64,000 nt of DNA from JAWLAT01 sp041395325 (GTDB taxonomy: Bacteria > Pseudomonadota > Gammaproteobacteria > Xanthomonadales > SZUA-5): NCBI GenBank assembly GCA_041395325.1, contig JAWLAT010000014.1, positions 62,001 to 126,000 on the forward strand, written 5' to 3'. This document shows positions 55,184 through 62,906 of the stretch, piece after piece. The notes beneath the pieces are model-generated. The model was not told where the DNA came from. It made no database searches and worked only from the letters and a program-made list of their open reading frames with translations. Made by a program: the position numbers and the translations under genes. Each line of letters opens with the position of its first letter. Position 1 is the stretch's first letter.

Positions 55184-56293
55184 ATGCGTCGATTCGCAGG
55201 GTTGCTGTTTGCTGCCTGCCTGGGTGTCAGTCCGCTCGCTGCCGCGCAGCGACTGGTCATCGCCGGCGACTCCACGGCCAGTCCCTACCCGGCCGCGCGC
55301 TACCCTCGCACCGGGTGGGGTCAGGCCATCGGCGAGTTTGTCGATCTGCCCGTCGACAACCGCGCGATATCCGGCCGCAGCACCCGCAGCTATCGCGACG
55401 AAGGTCATCTGGACACGCTGGCGGCCAGCCTGCAACCGGGCGATGTGCTGCTGATCCAGTTCGGTCACAACGATGCCAAGCAGTCCGACCCTCGCCGCTT
55501 TGCCGATCCAGCAACGGATTTTCCCGCTGGCCTGCGCCGCTTCATCGCCGCGGCGCAGGCAGCTCAAGCCATCCCGGTATTGCTGACCCCGGTCGCACGG
55601 CGTCAGTTCGATGCTGCCGGACAGGTGGAAGACACCCACGCGCCCTATGCCGCGGCCGTACGTCAGGTGGCGCGGGAGGACGCCGTCGCCTTGATCGATC
55701 TGGACCAGCGCAGTCGCGACTGGCTGCAGGCACTGGGACCGGAGGTGTCGACCGCCTACTACCTGCATGACCCGGCACAGGGCCTGGTCGATGACACGCA
55801 TTTCCAGCGCCGTGGTGCGGTGGCGGTAGCCTGTCTGGTGGCTTCGGAACTGTTCCGACAGTCGCTGCTTGATCCGGCGCTGGCCCGCCGCGATGCCGAC
55901 TGCGGCGTCCCCGCCGATCAGGCGGCCAGGCATGCTGCACAGACGAAACCTTCGCTGATCGAGCACGCCGATCTGATCGCCCGGGTGCAGCCTGGCCCAC
56001 ATGGCGGCGACGGCCAGACCGAGGGTTCCTCGTTGTTCGAGAGCGCCGACTTCGACTTCGTCGTGCGCCGCCGCATCCTGCATTACGGGGCTTCGATCGG
56101 CCTGCACGCGCACGGCAAGGACGAGGTCTACTACGTGCTTTCCGGGCGCGGTGAGTTTGCGCTGGACGGGCAACGACACCTCCTGACACCCGGCAGCGCC
56201 GCGCTGACGCGCGATGGCTCGACGCACAGCCTGCGCCAGATCGGCAACGAGGATCTGGTCATCCTGATTGTCTACCCGCGTCAGCCCCGCTGA
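55184..56293 (+). CDS. SGNH/GDSL esterase fused to a cupin domain
   Basis: A 369-residue exported protein. The signal peptide (MRRFAGLLFAACLGVSPLAA) leads into an SGNH hydrolase of the rhamnogalacturonan acetylesterase kind. Block I is VIAGDSTASPY with Ser30, then RAISGRSTRSY, block III QFGHNDAKQSDP, and block V DDTHFQRRGA with the Asp-His pair. Residues about 265-365 are a cupin: RRILHYGASIGLHAHGKDEV then YYVLSGRGEFALDGQRHLLT. The cupin has His-x-His and Glu metal-ligand candidates and LTPGSAALTRDGSTHSL. The esterase likely removes acetyl groups from polysaccharide; the cupin may bind the sugar or be a second enzyme. The fusion is unusual. Confidence 0.8.
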   Translation: MRRFAGLLFAACLGVSPLAAAQRLVIAGDSTASPYPAARYPRTGWGQAIGEFVDLPVDNRAISGRSTRSYRDEGHLDTLAASLQPGDVLLIQFGHNDAKQSDPRRFADPATDFPAGLRRFIAAAQAAQAIPVLLTPVARRQFDAAGQVEDTHAPYAAAVRQVAREDAVALIDLDQRSRDWLQALGPEVSTAYYLHDPAQGLVDDTHFQRRGAVAVACLVASELFRQSLLDPALARRDADCGVPADQAARHAAQTKPSLIEHADLIARVQPGPHGGDGQTEGSSLFESADFDFVVRRRILHYGASIGLHAHGKDEVYYVLSGRGEFALDGQRHLLTPGSAALTRDGSTHSLRQIGNEDLVILIVYPRQPR

Positions 56294-56389
56294 GTTTCGC
56301 GCCGCCCAGGGAACGGGTTCAGCGCGCTGGCGAGGCGGCTCTGAGCAAGGCCGATGTGCGCCAAAGGATGGGCTGACACACAGAGCCGC

Positions 56390-56420
56390 TTGACCTTGCC
56401 ATCATGTCAAGCCTGACACT
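56390..56420 (+). promoter_or_regulatory. CueR-type promoter/operator of the copper operon
   Basis: A -35 box TTGACC (56390-56395) and a -10 box GACACT (56415-56420) are separated by exactly 19 bp, the long spacer used by MerR-family activators. Within it lies an imperfect dyad, ACCTTGCC then ATCAT then GTCAAGCC, close to known CueR operators (ACCTTGCC...GGCAAGGT). It sits 35 bp ahead of the copA start and the cueR gene follows copA. Confidence 0.7.
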
Positions 56421-56454
56421 GTGCCTCCCGATTGAGGCAGGCGTCCCCATCAAC

Positions 56455-58917
56455 ATGTCCGAAGCTGACCAGATGAACCCGGGCAGCAACGCGGCGACCG
56501 AACACTGGCGGCTGACTGTCAGCGGTCTGCATTGCGGCAATTGTGCCGGGCGAGTCGAGCGGGCACTGAAGGCCCTGCCTGAAATCGAGTCAGTCAGCGT
56601 CAACACAGTCTCGGGGCAAACCGATGTCGACGCCAGTGACGATCTGACGGCGGCGGAGCTGGTGGCAGCGGTCCGCCAGGCTGGCTACGAGGTAGTCGAG
56701 CACACCCAGACCCTGCCGGTGAGCGGGATGCATTGCGCCAGCTGCGTCACGCGCGTGGAGAAGGCGCTGAGCGCTGTGCACGGCGTGCACACGGCGGCGG
56801 TCAATCTGGCCAGTGAAACAGCCCGGGTGGTGACCATCGGTGAAGTCCCGCTGGCCACGCTGCGGCAGGCCCTGGCCAAGGCGGGCTACGCGTCCACTAG
56901 CGACGCCGAGTCGGGATCGCAATCGACGTCAACGACGGCAGCGCCCGCTCGATCGGTCCTGTCGACCGACACCTGGCAGTTGTGGCTGGCCATCGCATTG
57001 GCCTTGCCACTGGTCGTTCCGATGTTGGGCATGCCCTTCGGCCGACACTGGGCCCTGCCAGGCCTGTGGCAATGGCTGCTGGCCACGCCGGTGCAGTTCT
57101 GGCTGGGCTGGCGCTTCTATCGCGGTGCCTGGCAGGCGCTGCGGTCGGGCAGCGGCAACATGGACACGCTGGTCGCGCTGGGAACCAGCGCCGGCTATGG
57201 TCTGAGCGTCTACCAGCTCTGGCTGCACCGAGCCGACAGCCATCCGCCAGCACTGTATTTCGAGGCCTCGGCCGTGGTCATCGCGCTGGTGCTGCTGGGC
57301 AAGTGGCTGGAAGCGCGGGCCAAGCGGCAGACCGCTGCGGCGATCCACGCCCTGCAGGCCCTGCGCGCCGATCGGGCCCGCCGGGTCGCGGACGATGGCA
57401 GCAGCGACGAAGTGCCGGTCGATTCGCTGGCAGTGGGCGACCGCGTCATCGTCCTGCCGGGCGAGCGTATCCCGGTCGACGGCGTGATCGTCGAGGGTCA
57501 CAGCGACTGCGACGAATCGATGATCAGCGGCGAATCTCTGCCGGTGGCGAAAGCCCCGGACGCGACGGTCACCGGCGGGGCCATCAACGGCGCAGGCCGG
57601 CTGCTGATTCGCACCACCGCCCTGCCCGGCGACAGCGTGCTTGCCCGCATCATCCGGCTGGTCGAGGATGCCCAGGCCGGCAAGCCACCCATTCAGCGGC
57701 TGGTCGATCAGATCAGCGCCATCTTCGTGCCCGTGGTGCTGCTGATCGCGATCGGCACCTGGCTCGGCTGGGGACTGCTCGGCGGCGACTGGACCACGGC
57801 GCTGCTGCATGCGGTGGCCGTGCTGGTCATTGCCTGCCCCTGCGCGCTGGGTCTGGCCACGCCAACGGCGATCATGGTCGGCACCGGTGCAGCGGCCAGG
57901 GCGGGCATCCTGATCGCCGATGTGGCGGTACTGGAACAGGTGCCCACCTTGCGAACGGTCGCCTTCGACAAGACCGGCACCCTCACCGAGGGTCGACCGC
58001 GACTGTATGAGCAGCACGGCCTTGACGGCGACATTCTGCCCGCCGCCGCTGCATTGCAGAGCGGCAGCGAACACCCGTTGGCGCGGGCCGTACTGGCGGC
58101 GGCCGCCGAGGCCCATTTGTCAGTCACAGCAGCCGATCGACTGCGGGCCATTCCAGGGCGTGGCATCGAGGGCTGGATCGACGGCCAACGCTGGCTGCTG
58201 GGCAGTGCCAGCTGGCTCAGCGACGAAGGTGTCTCGCTGACAGCACTGAGCGACGACGCTGAGCGTCATGCCGAGGCCGGACGTTCGGTCGCCTGGCTGG
58301 CGCAGTTCGATGACGAAAGCTGGCATCTGCGAGGCCTGTTGGCTTTCGCCGATCCGCCGCGTCCGGAAGCCGCAGCCGCCATCGCGGCGCTGCATCGCGA
58401 CGGCGTGCGCACAGTCATGTTGTCCGGCGACAACCCCGGGGCGGCTCGGGTCGTCGCCACTTCGGTCGGCATCAATGCAGCCGATGTGCAGGCCGGTGTG
58501 CTGCCCGCCGACAAGGCCACGGCCATTGAGCGGCTGCGCAGTGACGGCCCCGTCGCGATGGTCGGAGACGGCATCAATGACGCACCCGCGCTGGCGGCTG
58601 CCGATGTCGGAATCGCGATGGGCAGCGGCACCGATGTGGCCATGCAATCCGCCGGCATCACGCTGATGCGATCCGATCCACGCCTGGTCGTGGCGGCCAT
58701 CGACATCGCCCGCCGCACCCGCAACAAGATCCGTCAGAACCTGTTCTGGGCCTTTATCTACAACGTGATTGGCCTGCCGCTGGCGGCGGCAGGCTGGCTG
58801 GATCCGGTCGTGGCCGGCGCTGCCATGGCCATGTCCAGCGTCAGTGTGGTCAGCAATGCGCTGTGGCTGCGCCGTTGGCGACCGCCACTGGAAGCGCAGC
58901 AGAAGGCATCGACATGA
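56455..58917 (+). CDS. copA: Copper-exporting P1B-type ATPase
   Basis: An 820-residue copper pump. Two N-terminal metal-binding domains carry GLHCGNC (C27, C30) and GMHCASC (C93, C96). The transmembrane metal site is C461-P-C463 in IACPCALGLATP. Phosphorylation is at D505 in DKTGTLTEG, with HP in SGSEHPLARA and the hinge VGDGINDAPALAAADVGIAM. It exports Cu(I) from the cytosol. An in-frame ATG at 56404 lies inside the promoter, so the start is 56455 or 56473; neither has a good ribosome site. The stop overlaps the cueR start (ATGA). Confidence 0.95.
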   Translation: MSEADQMNPGSNAATEHWRLTVSGLHCGNCAGRVERALKALPEIESVSVNTVSGQTDVDASDDLTAAELVAAVRQAGYEVVEHTQTLPVSGMHCASCVTRVEKALSAVHGVHTAAVNLASETARVVTIGEVPLATLRQALAKAGYASTSDAESGSQSTSTTAAPARSVLSTDTWQLWLAIALALPLVVPMLGMPFGRHWALPGLWQWLLATPVQFWLGWRFYRGAWQALRSGSGNMDTLVALGTSAGYGLSVYQLWLHRADSHPPALYFEASAVVIALVLLGKWLEARAKRQTAAAIHALQALRADRARRVADDGSSDEVPVDSLAVGDRVIVLPGERIPVDGVIVEGHSDCDESMISGESLPVAKAPDATVTGGAINGAGRLLIRTTALPGDSVLARIIRLVEDAQAGKPPIQRLVDQISAIFVPVVLLIAIGTWLGWGLLGGDWTTALLHAVAVLVIACPCALGLATPTAIMVGTGAAARAGILIADVAVLEQVPTLRTVAFDKTGTLTEGRPRLYEQHGLDGDILPAAAALQSGSEHPLARAVLAAAAEAHLSVTAADRLRAIPGRGIEGWIDGQRWLLGSASWLSDEGVSLTALSDDAERHAEAGRSVAWLAQFDDESWHLRGLLAFADPPRPEAAAAIAALHRDGVRTVMLSGDNPGAARVVATSVGINAADVQAGVLPADKATAIERLRSDGPVAMVGDGINDAPALAAADVGIAMGSGTDVAMQSAGITLMRSDPRLVVAAIDIARRTRNKIRQNLFWAFIYNVIGLPLAAAGWLDPVVAGAAMAMSSVSVVSNALWLRRWRPPLEAQQKAST

Positions 58918-59366
58918 ATGCGAGCAACGATTCGGAAACCGAGGACCAGCGCCCGGTTCGCTACAACATCGGTGAGGCAGCGAATGCCAGCGGCGTATCG
59001 GCGCGCATGATCCGCCACTACGAAGCCACCGGCCTGATTCGGCCACCGGATCGCAGCCTGGCCAACTACCGGGTCTACAGCGAGGACGACGTGCACCGCT
59101 TGCGCTTCATCCGGCGGGCCCGCGACCTCGGCTTTGCGATGGAGCAGATCGGTCGCCTGCTGGCCCTGTGGGATGATCCCTGTCGCAGCAGCGCCGACGT
59201 CAAGCAGTTGGCCCTGGACCACGCCGCCAGTCTGGGTCGAAAGCTGGACGAGTTGAGGGCCATGCAGCAGACGCTGCTGACGCTGGCCAGCCACTGCCAC
59301 GGTGACGACCGGCCACGCTGTCCCATCCTGGCCGACCTGTCCGGCGAATCGGAGACAAAGCCTTGA
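58914..59366 (+). CDS. cueR: Copper-sensing MerR-family activator
   Basis: A 150-residue MerR-type regulator. The winged helix is YNIGEAANASGVSARMIRHY then EATGLIRPP, followed by a dimer helix and the Cu(I) site C128-x7-C136 (CHGDDRPRC), the same spacing as Cys112 and Cys120 of E. coli CueR. The first 16 residues are an extra acidic lead. It is expected to unwind the 19-bp-spaced promoter ahead of copA when copper rises, giving autoregulation since it is in the same operon. Confidence 0.93.
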   Translation: MNASNDSETEDQRPVRYNIGEAANASGVSARMIRHYEATGLIRPPDRSLANYRVYSEDDVHRLRFIRRARDLGFAMEQIGRLLALWDDPCRSSADVKQLALDHAASLGRKLDELRAMQQTLLTLASHCHGDDRPRCPILADLSGESETKP

Positions 59367-60850
59367 TCCATCGCACGGCACGATCCGCGGTCCCGCGACT
59401 GCTTGAATCCTCCATGCCGCCACCGCCCTTCCTGAAGACACGGCTGATGATTGGCCTGCTATGCGCGGCACTGATGGGCTGCGCGCAACTACCAGTCGAG
59501 CAGGGCCGAGCGAGCGTGGCCGAACGCCTGGATGTCGACGCCGCGGCACTGGCCAATGTTGATGAGGTCAGTGATGGCCCGCTGGATCCTGCGCTGCGCG
59601 CCCAACTGGAGCAGCCACTCAGCGCCGATGCCGCGGTCGCGCTGGCCTGGCGCAACAGTCCGCGGGTCAAGGCGGCGCTGGCCAAACTGGGATTGGCAGC
59701 CGCCGACTGGTGGCAGGAACGACGACCGCGCAATCCGGTGATCAGCTACGCGCAGCTGGGCAACGGAGAGTCACGCGAACGTACCCTGGGCCTGCATTGG
59801 GCGCTGACGGACCTGCTGCTGTTGCCGGCCCGGCGCCAGGTGGCCGAGCAGGACTGGCGCGCTGCCACCGCCTCGGTGGTCGGGATGCTGCAGGACGAAG
59901 CCACCGCGGTACGGCGCGACTATTACCACTATCAGGCGGCCATCCAGGTGGCGGCGATGCGGGCTGCCGTGGCCGACGCAGCACAGCTGTCCGCCGATCT
60001 GGCCGAGCGCTTCCACCGTGCCGGCAACATCAGTGAGCTGCAGCTGGCGCGCGAGCAGGCCAATGCCATCGAAGCACGTCACGAGGCGGCGCAGGCCAAG
60101 GGTCGCCGCCTGGCGGCACGGATGGCGCTGGCCGAACGGCTGGGGCTGGCCGGGCGCAGCAACCGCTGGTCCGTACCCGAGCAGTTGCCCTTGCCAGTGG
60201 CCCTGGATCTGCCCGTGGAGGCGTTGCTGCAACAAGCGCGCGAGCAGCGACAGGACCTGCTGGCCGCACGCTTGCGGCTCGATTCAGCCTCGGCCCGATG
60301 GCGCCTGACCCGCCGGTCCGGATGGCTGGACGAGTTGGAACTGGAGCTGGAACGCGAGCGCGAGGGCAGCGAGCGGCGGGATGGCATCGGTTTGGGTCTG
60401 GCCCTGCCGCTGTTTGACCAGGGCCAGGCCGCGAGCGGGCGCCGCCAGGCCAGACAGCAGATCGCGCAGCAACGGGTCACCCAGATCGAACAGCGGATTG
60501 AGCGACAGGTGCGCACGCGCGCAGCACAGTTGCAGACTCAGGCGGAAATCATCGACAGCTATGCGCAGGCACTGTTGCCGGCCCGCCAGCGGATCGTGCA
60601 GCGCGAAACCGAGCGCTACAACTTCATGCTGATCGGCGTGTTCGAGCTGCTCGAGGCTCGACGCAGCGAGTTCGACAGCTGGGAGCGCTACTTCGAGGCC
60701 ATCGCCGACTACTGGATCACCCACGCGGAACTGGGTCAGGCCCTGGGGCGACCGCTGCCCTTGCCGGACAAGCCGCAACTGACCCCGCCTATCGAACAGA
60801 TCGTCGCACCGGCCGGCGCCAACGCGGGCTCGCATCATGGCCATCATTGA
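59363..60850 (+). CDS. TolC-family outer-membrane lipoprotein (CusC/CzcC-like)
   Basis: A 495-residue protein with a lipobox (GLLCAALMGC) and two outer-membrane-efflux repeats of long helices (ALAWRNSPRVKAALAKLGLA, RAGNISELQLAREQANAIEA, then QARQQIAQQRVTQIEQRIER and VFELLEARRSEFDSWERYFE). TolC-like proteins form the outer-membrane duct of tripartite efflux. No membrane-fusion or RND partner lies beside it. The TTG at 59363 overlaps the cueR stop and has GGAG eight bases upstream, so it is preferred; ATG 59414 is the alternative. The C-terminus is histidine-rich (GSHHGHH), which could bind copper. Confidence 0.87.
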   Translation: MIHRTARSAVPRLLESSMPPPPFLKTRLMIGLLCAALMGCAQLPVEQGRASVAERLDVDAAALANVDEVSDGPLDPALRAQLEQPLSADAAVALAWRNSPRVKAALAKLGLAAADWWQERRPRNPVISYAQLGNGESRERTLGLHWALTDLLLLPARRQVAEQDWRAATASVVGMLQDEATAVRRDYYHYQAAIQVAAMRAAVADAAQLSADLAERFHRAGNISELQLAREQANAIEARHEAAQAKGRRLAARMALAERLGLAGRSNRWSVPEQLPLPVALDLPVEALLQQAREQRQDLLAARLRLDSASARWRLTRRSGWLDELELELEREREGSERRDGIGLGLALPLFDQGQAASGRRQARQQIAQQRVTQIEQRIERQVRTRAAQLQTQAEIIDSYAQALLPARQRIVQRETERYNFMLIGVFELLEARRSEFDSWERYFEAIADYWITHAELGQALGRPLPLPDKPQLTPPIEQIVAPAGANAGSHHGHH

Positions 60851-60874
60851 CCGCTGCTGCATCAGGAGTTCGAC

Positions 60875-62227
60875 ATGAGTCTCAATCGCCGCGATCTGTT
60901 GCTCAGTGCCAGCGCCGCTGCCCTGGCGCCTGCGCTGGTGCGCGGCCAGCAGCCGGAGGCCACCCCGTCGTCACGCAGCGGGGACGGCTACACCCCGGTG
61001 CGCACGCTCAACGGTTGGACGCTGCCGCCGCGAATCGTCGATGGCGTGAAGGAATTTCATCTGGTGGCCGAAGAAATCGAGCACGAGTTTGCGCCGGGCT
61101 CGCGGGCCATCTGCTGGGGCTACAACGGCACCACACCGGGGCCGACCATTGAAGCGGTCGAGGGCGACCGCGTGCGGCTGTATGTGACCAACCGACTGCC
61201 GGAGCACACGACGATCCACTGGCATGGTCTGCTGCTGCCTTCTGGCATGGACGGCGTCGGCGGCCTGACCCAGCCGCACATCCAGCCCGGCGAGACCTTC
61301 GTCTACGAGTTCACGCTGCGCCAGCACGGCACTCACATGTACCACCCGCATGCCGACGAGATGGTGCAGATGGCGATGGGCATGATGGGCCTGTTCATCA
61401 TTCATCCGCGCGCTGGCGAGCCCGAGCGCATCGATCGCGATTACGCGCTGCTGCTGCACAACTGGGCGCTGCATCCGGGCACCCATCGACCCGATTCCTC
61501 GGTGCTGCAGGATTTCGATCTGTGGACCTTCAACTCCAAGGTCTTTCCGGCGATCGATAGCCTGGTGGCGCGCAGCGGCGAGCGGGTCCGCGTGCGCATC
61601 GGCAATCTGTCGATGTGGAATCACCCGATCCACATGCATGGCGTGCAGTTTCTGGTCACCGGCGGCGATGGCGGCCGCTGGCCGCGGGCGCAGTGGCGCT
61701 CGGATGTCACAGAGATCGTCGGTGTCGGCCAGATGCGCGATCTGGAGTTCATCGCCGTGCCCGGTGACTGGGCCTTCCATTGCCACATGGCCCACCACAC
61801 GATGGGGCCGATGGGGCACGAGATCCCCAACACGCTGGGCGTGCAGCAGTCCGATCTGGATGCCCGTGTGCGGCGGCTGCTGCCCGGCTACATGTCGATG
61901 GGCGAGACCGGCATGGCCGAGCATCAGGCGCATGTCGATGCCGGACACATGCCAGGGCCGCCGAACACGCTGGCGATGATGGCCGGCCAGGGTCCCTTCG
62001 GGAACATCGAGATGGGCGGCATGTTCACCGTGATCAAGGTGCGCGATGACCAGCCCGTCGGCGACTACAGCGACCCCGGCTGGTATCGCCATCCGCCGGC
62101 TCAACTGGCACGCAAGGTCAGTGCCGACCCGGACTGGGGCCAGCCGCAGCGGCGAGGCCAACCCCGTTCTGCGCGGAGCGAGGAGTTGCCGCGGGTGCGC
62201 CGCGATCGCGGCCACCAGGGTCACTGA
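60875..62227 (+). CDS. Tat-exported multicopper oxidase
   Basis: A 450-residue periplasmic oxidase. A Tat signal (NRRDLLLSASAAALAPALV) leads into cupredoxin domains. Copper-site motifs appear in order: TIHWHGLLLPSG, HGTHMYHPHADE, HPIHMHGVQF and HCHMAHHTMGPMGHE (with the HCH type I/III centre). Met-rich stretches (GYMSMGETGMAEH, MVQMAMGMMG) resemble cuprous-ion-binding parts of CueO and CopA-type oxidases. It likely oxidises Cu(I) to Cu(II) in the periplasm. Last gene of the copper operon, 24 bp after the TolC-like gene. Confidence 0.93.
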   Translation: MSLNRRDLLLSASAAALAPALVRGQQPEATPSSRSGDGYTPVRTLNGWTLPPRIVDGVKEFHLVAEEIEHEFAPGSRAICWGYNGTTPGPTIEAVEGDRVRLYVTNRLPEHTTIHWHGLLLPSGMDGVGGLTQPHIQPGETFVYEFTLRQHGTHMYHPHADEMVQMAMGMMGLFIIHPRAGEPERIDRDYALLLHNWALHPGTHRPDSSVLQDFDLWTFNSKVFPAIDSLVARSGERVRVRIGNLSMWNHPIHMHGVQFLVTGGDGGRWPRAQWRSDVTEIVGVGQMRDLEFIAVPGDWAFHCHMAHHTMGPMGHEIPNTLGVQQSDLDARVRRLLPGYMSMGETGMAEHQAHVDAGHMPGPPNTLAMMAGQGPFGNIEMGGMFTVIKVRDDQPVGDYSDPGWYRHPPAQLARKVSADPDWGQPQRRGQPRSARSEELPRVRRDRGHQGH

Positions 62228-62236
62228 GGCAACGAT

Positions 62237-62755
62237 TCAGGTCGGATCGGGCGAGGTAGCGCGGCGTTGCCACCAGCCCAGCAGCAGGCCCAGCAGCATC
62301 AGACCCACGCCCAGACCGGCGGGAATGAAGCTGGCGGGACCGATGCCCCGCTCCAGAACCGCTTCGTCCGGGCGCAAGGGGTCGTAGTAGACGGGCAATG
62401 GCTTGCCCACGGTCCAGCCAGCCGCTGCGGCACGTGCCAATGCCTCATCCGGATAGTCGTCGCTGGCGCGCACGCCACGGGTGAATGAGTAGCGCTCTCC
62501 AACTCTGGACCGCCCATCAACGTCGTAGCGATAGCGCAGCTGCACATGCCAGCTGGGCTGTCGTTGCGCCGCGCTGGCGCTGCCACCCTTGCTCTGCTGC
62601 ACCTGCACCGTGTCAACCACCCCGGCAACGCTCGGCCAGTCCTGGCTGCGCCAGCCCAGCCAGGCCAGATACAGCCCGATCAACAGCACGACCACGCCCA
62701 GCAGGCTGAGCCCGATGCCGACGACTCGCGCAATCTGCCGCTGTCGATCTCGCAT
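62237..62755 (-). CDS. DUF3592 membrane protein
   Basis: A 172-residue protein with an N-terminal membrane helix (VVGIGLSLLGVVVLLIGLYL), a soluble beta domain (WHVQLRYRYDVDGRSRVGER, GKPLPVYYDPLRPDEAVLE) and a C-terminal helix (LGVGLMLLGLLLGWWQRR). The phrase VYYDPLRPDEAVLE is typical of DUF3592. Function is unknown. Start 62755 (MRDRQRQIARVV) is the one closest to the helix; further in-frame ATGs lie at 62794 and 62815. It converges with the copper operon, 9 bp between stops. Confidence 0.8.
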   Translation of the reverse strand: MRDRQRQIARVVGIGLSLLGVVVLLIGLYLAWLGWRSQDWPSVAGVVDTVQVQQSKGGSASAAQRQPSWHVQLRYRYDVDGRSRVGERYSFTRGVRASDDYPDEALARAAAAGWTVGKPLPVYYDPLRPDEAVLERGIGPASFIPAGLGVGLMLLGLLLGWWQRRATSPDPT

Positions 62756-62906
62756 GTCCACGCTGGCATTCACCCTCCCCCGGCACGGACTCATTGCAGC
62801 GAAAGGCCGACCCATCGGTCAATGGCGAGCCCCCCGGATTGGGGGATTGGGGAGGCGATCGAGAGCATCCAGGCTGGGCGAGACCGAGATCCACTGGAGC
62901 CCCGAC

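Noticed and set aside
56404..56454. Upstream ATG of copA at 56404.
   Set aside because: It lies inside the -35 to -10 spacer of the CueR-type promoter, so it cannot be in the main transcript.
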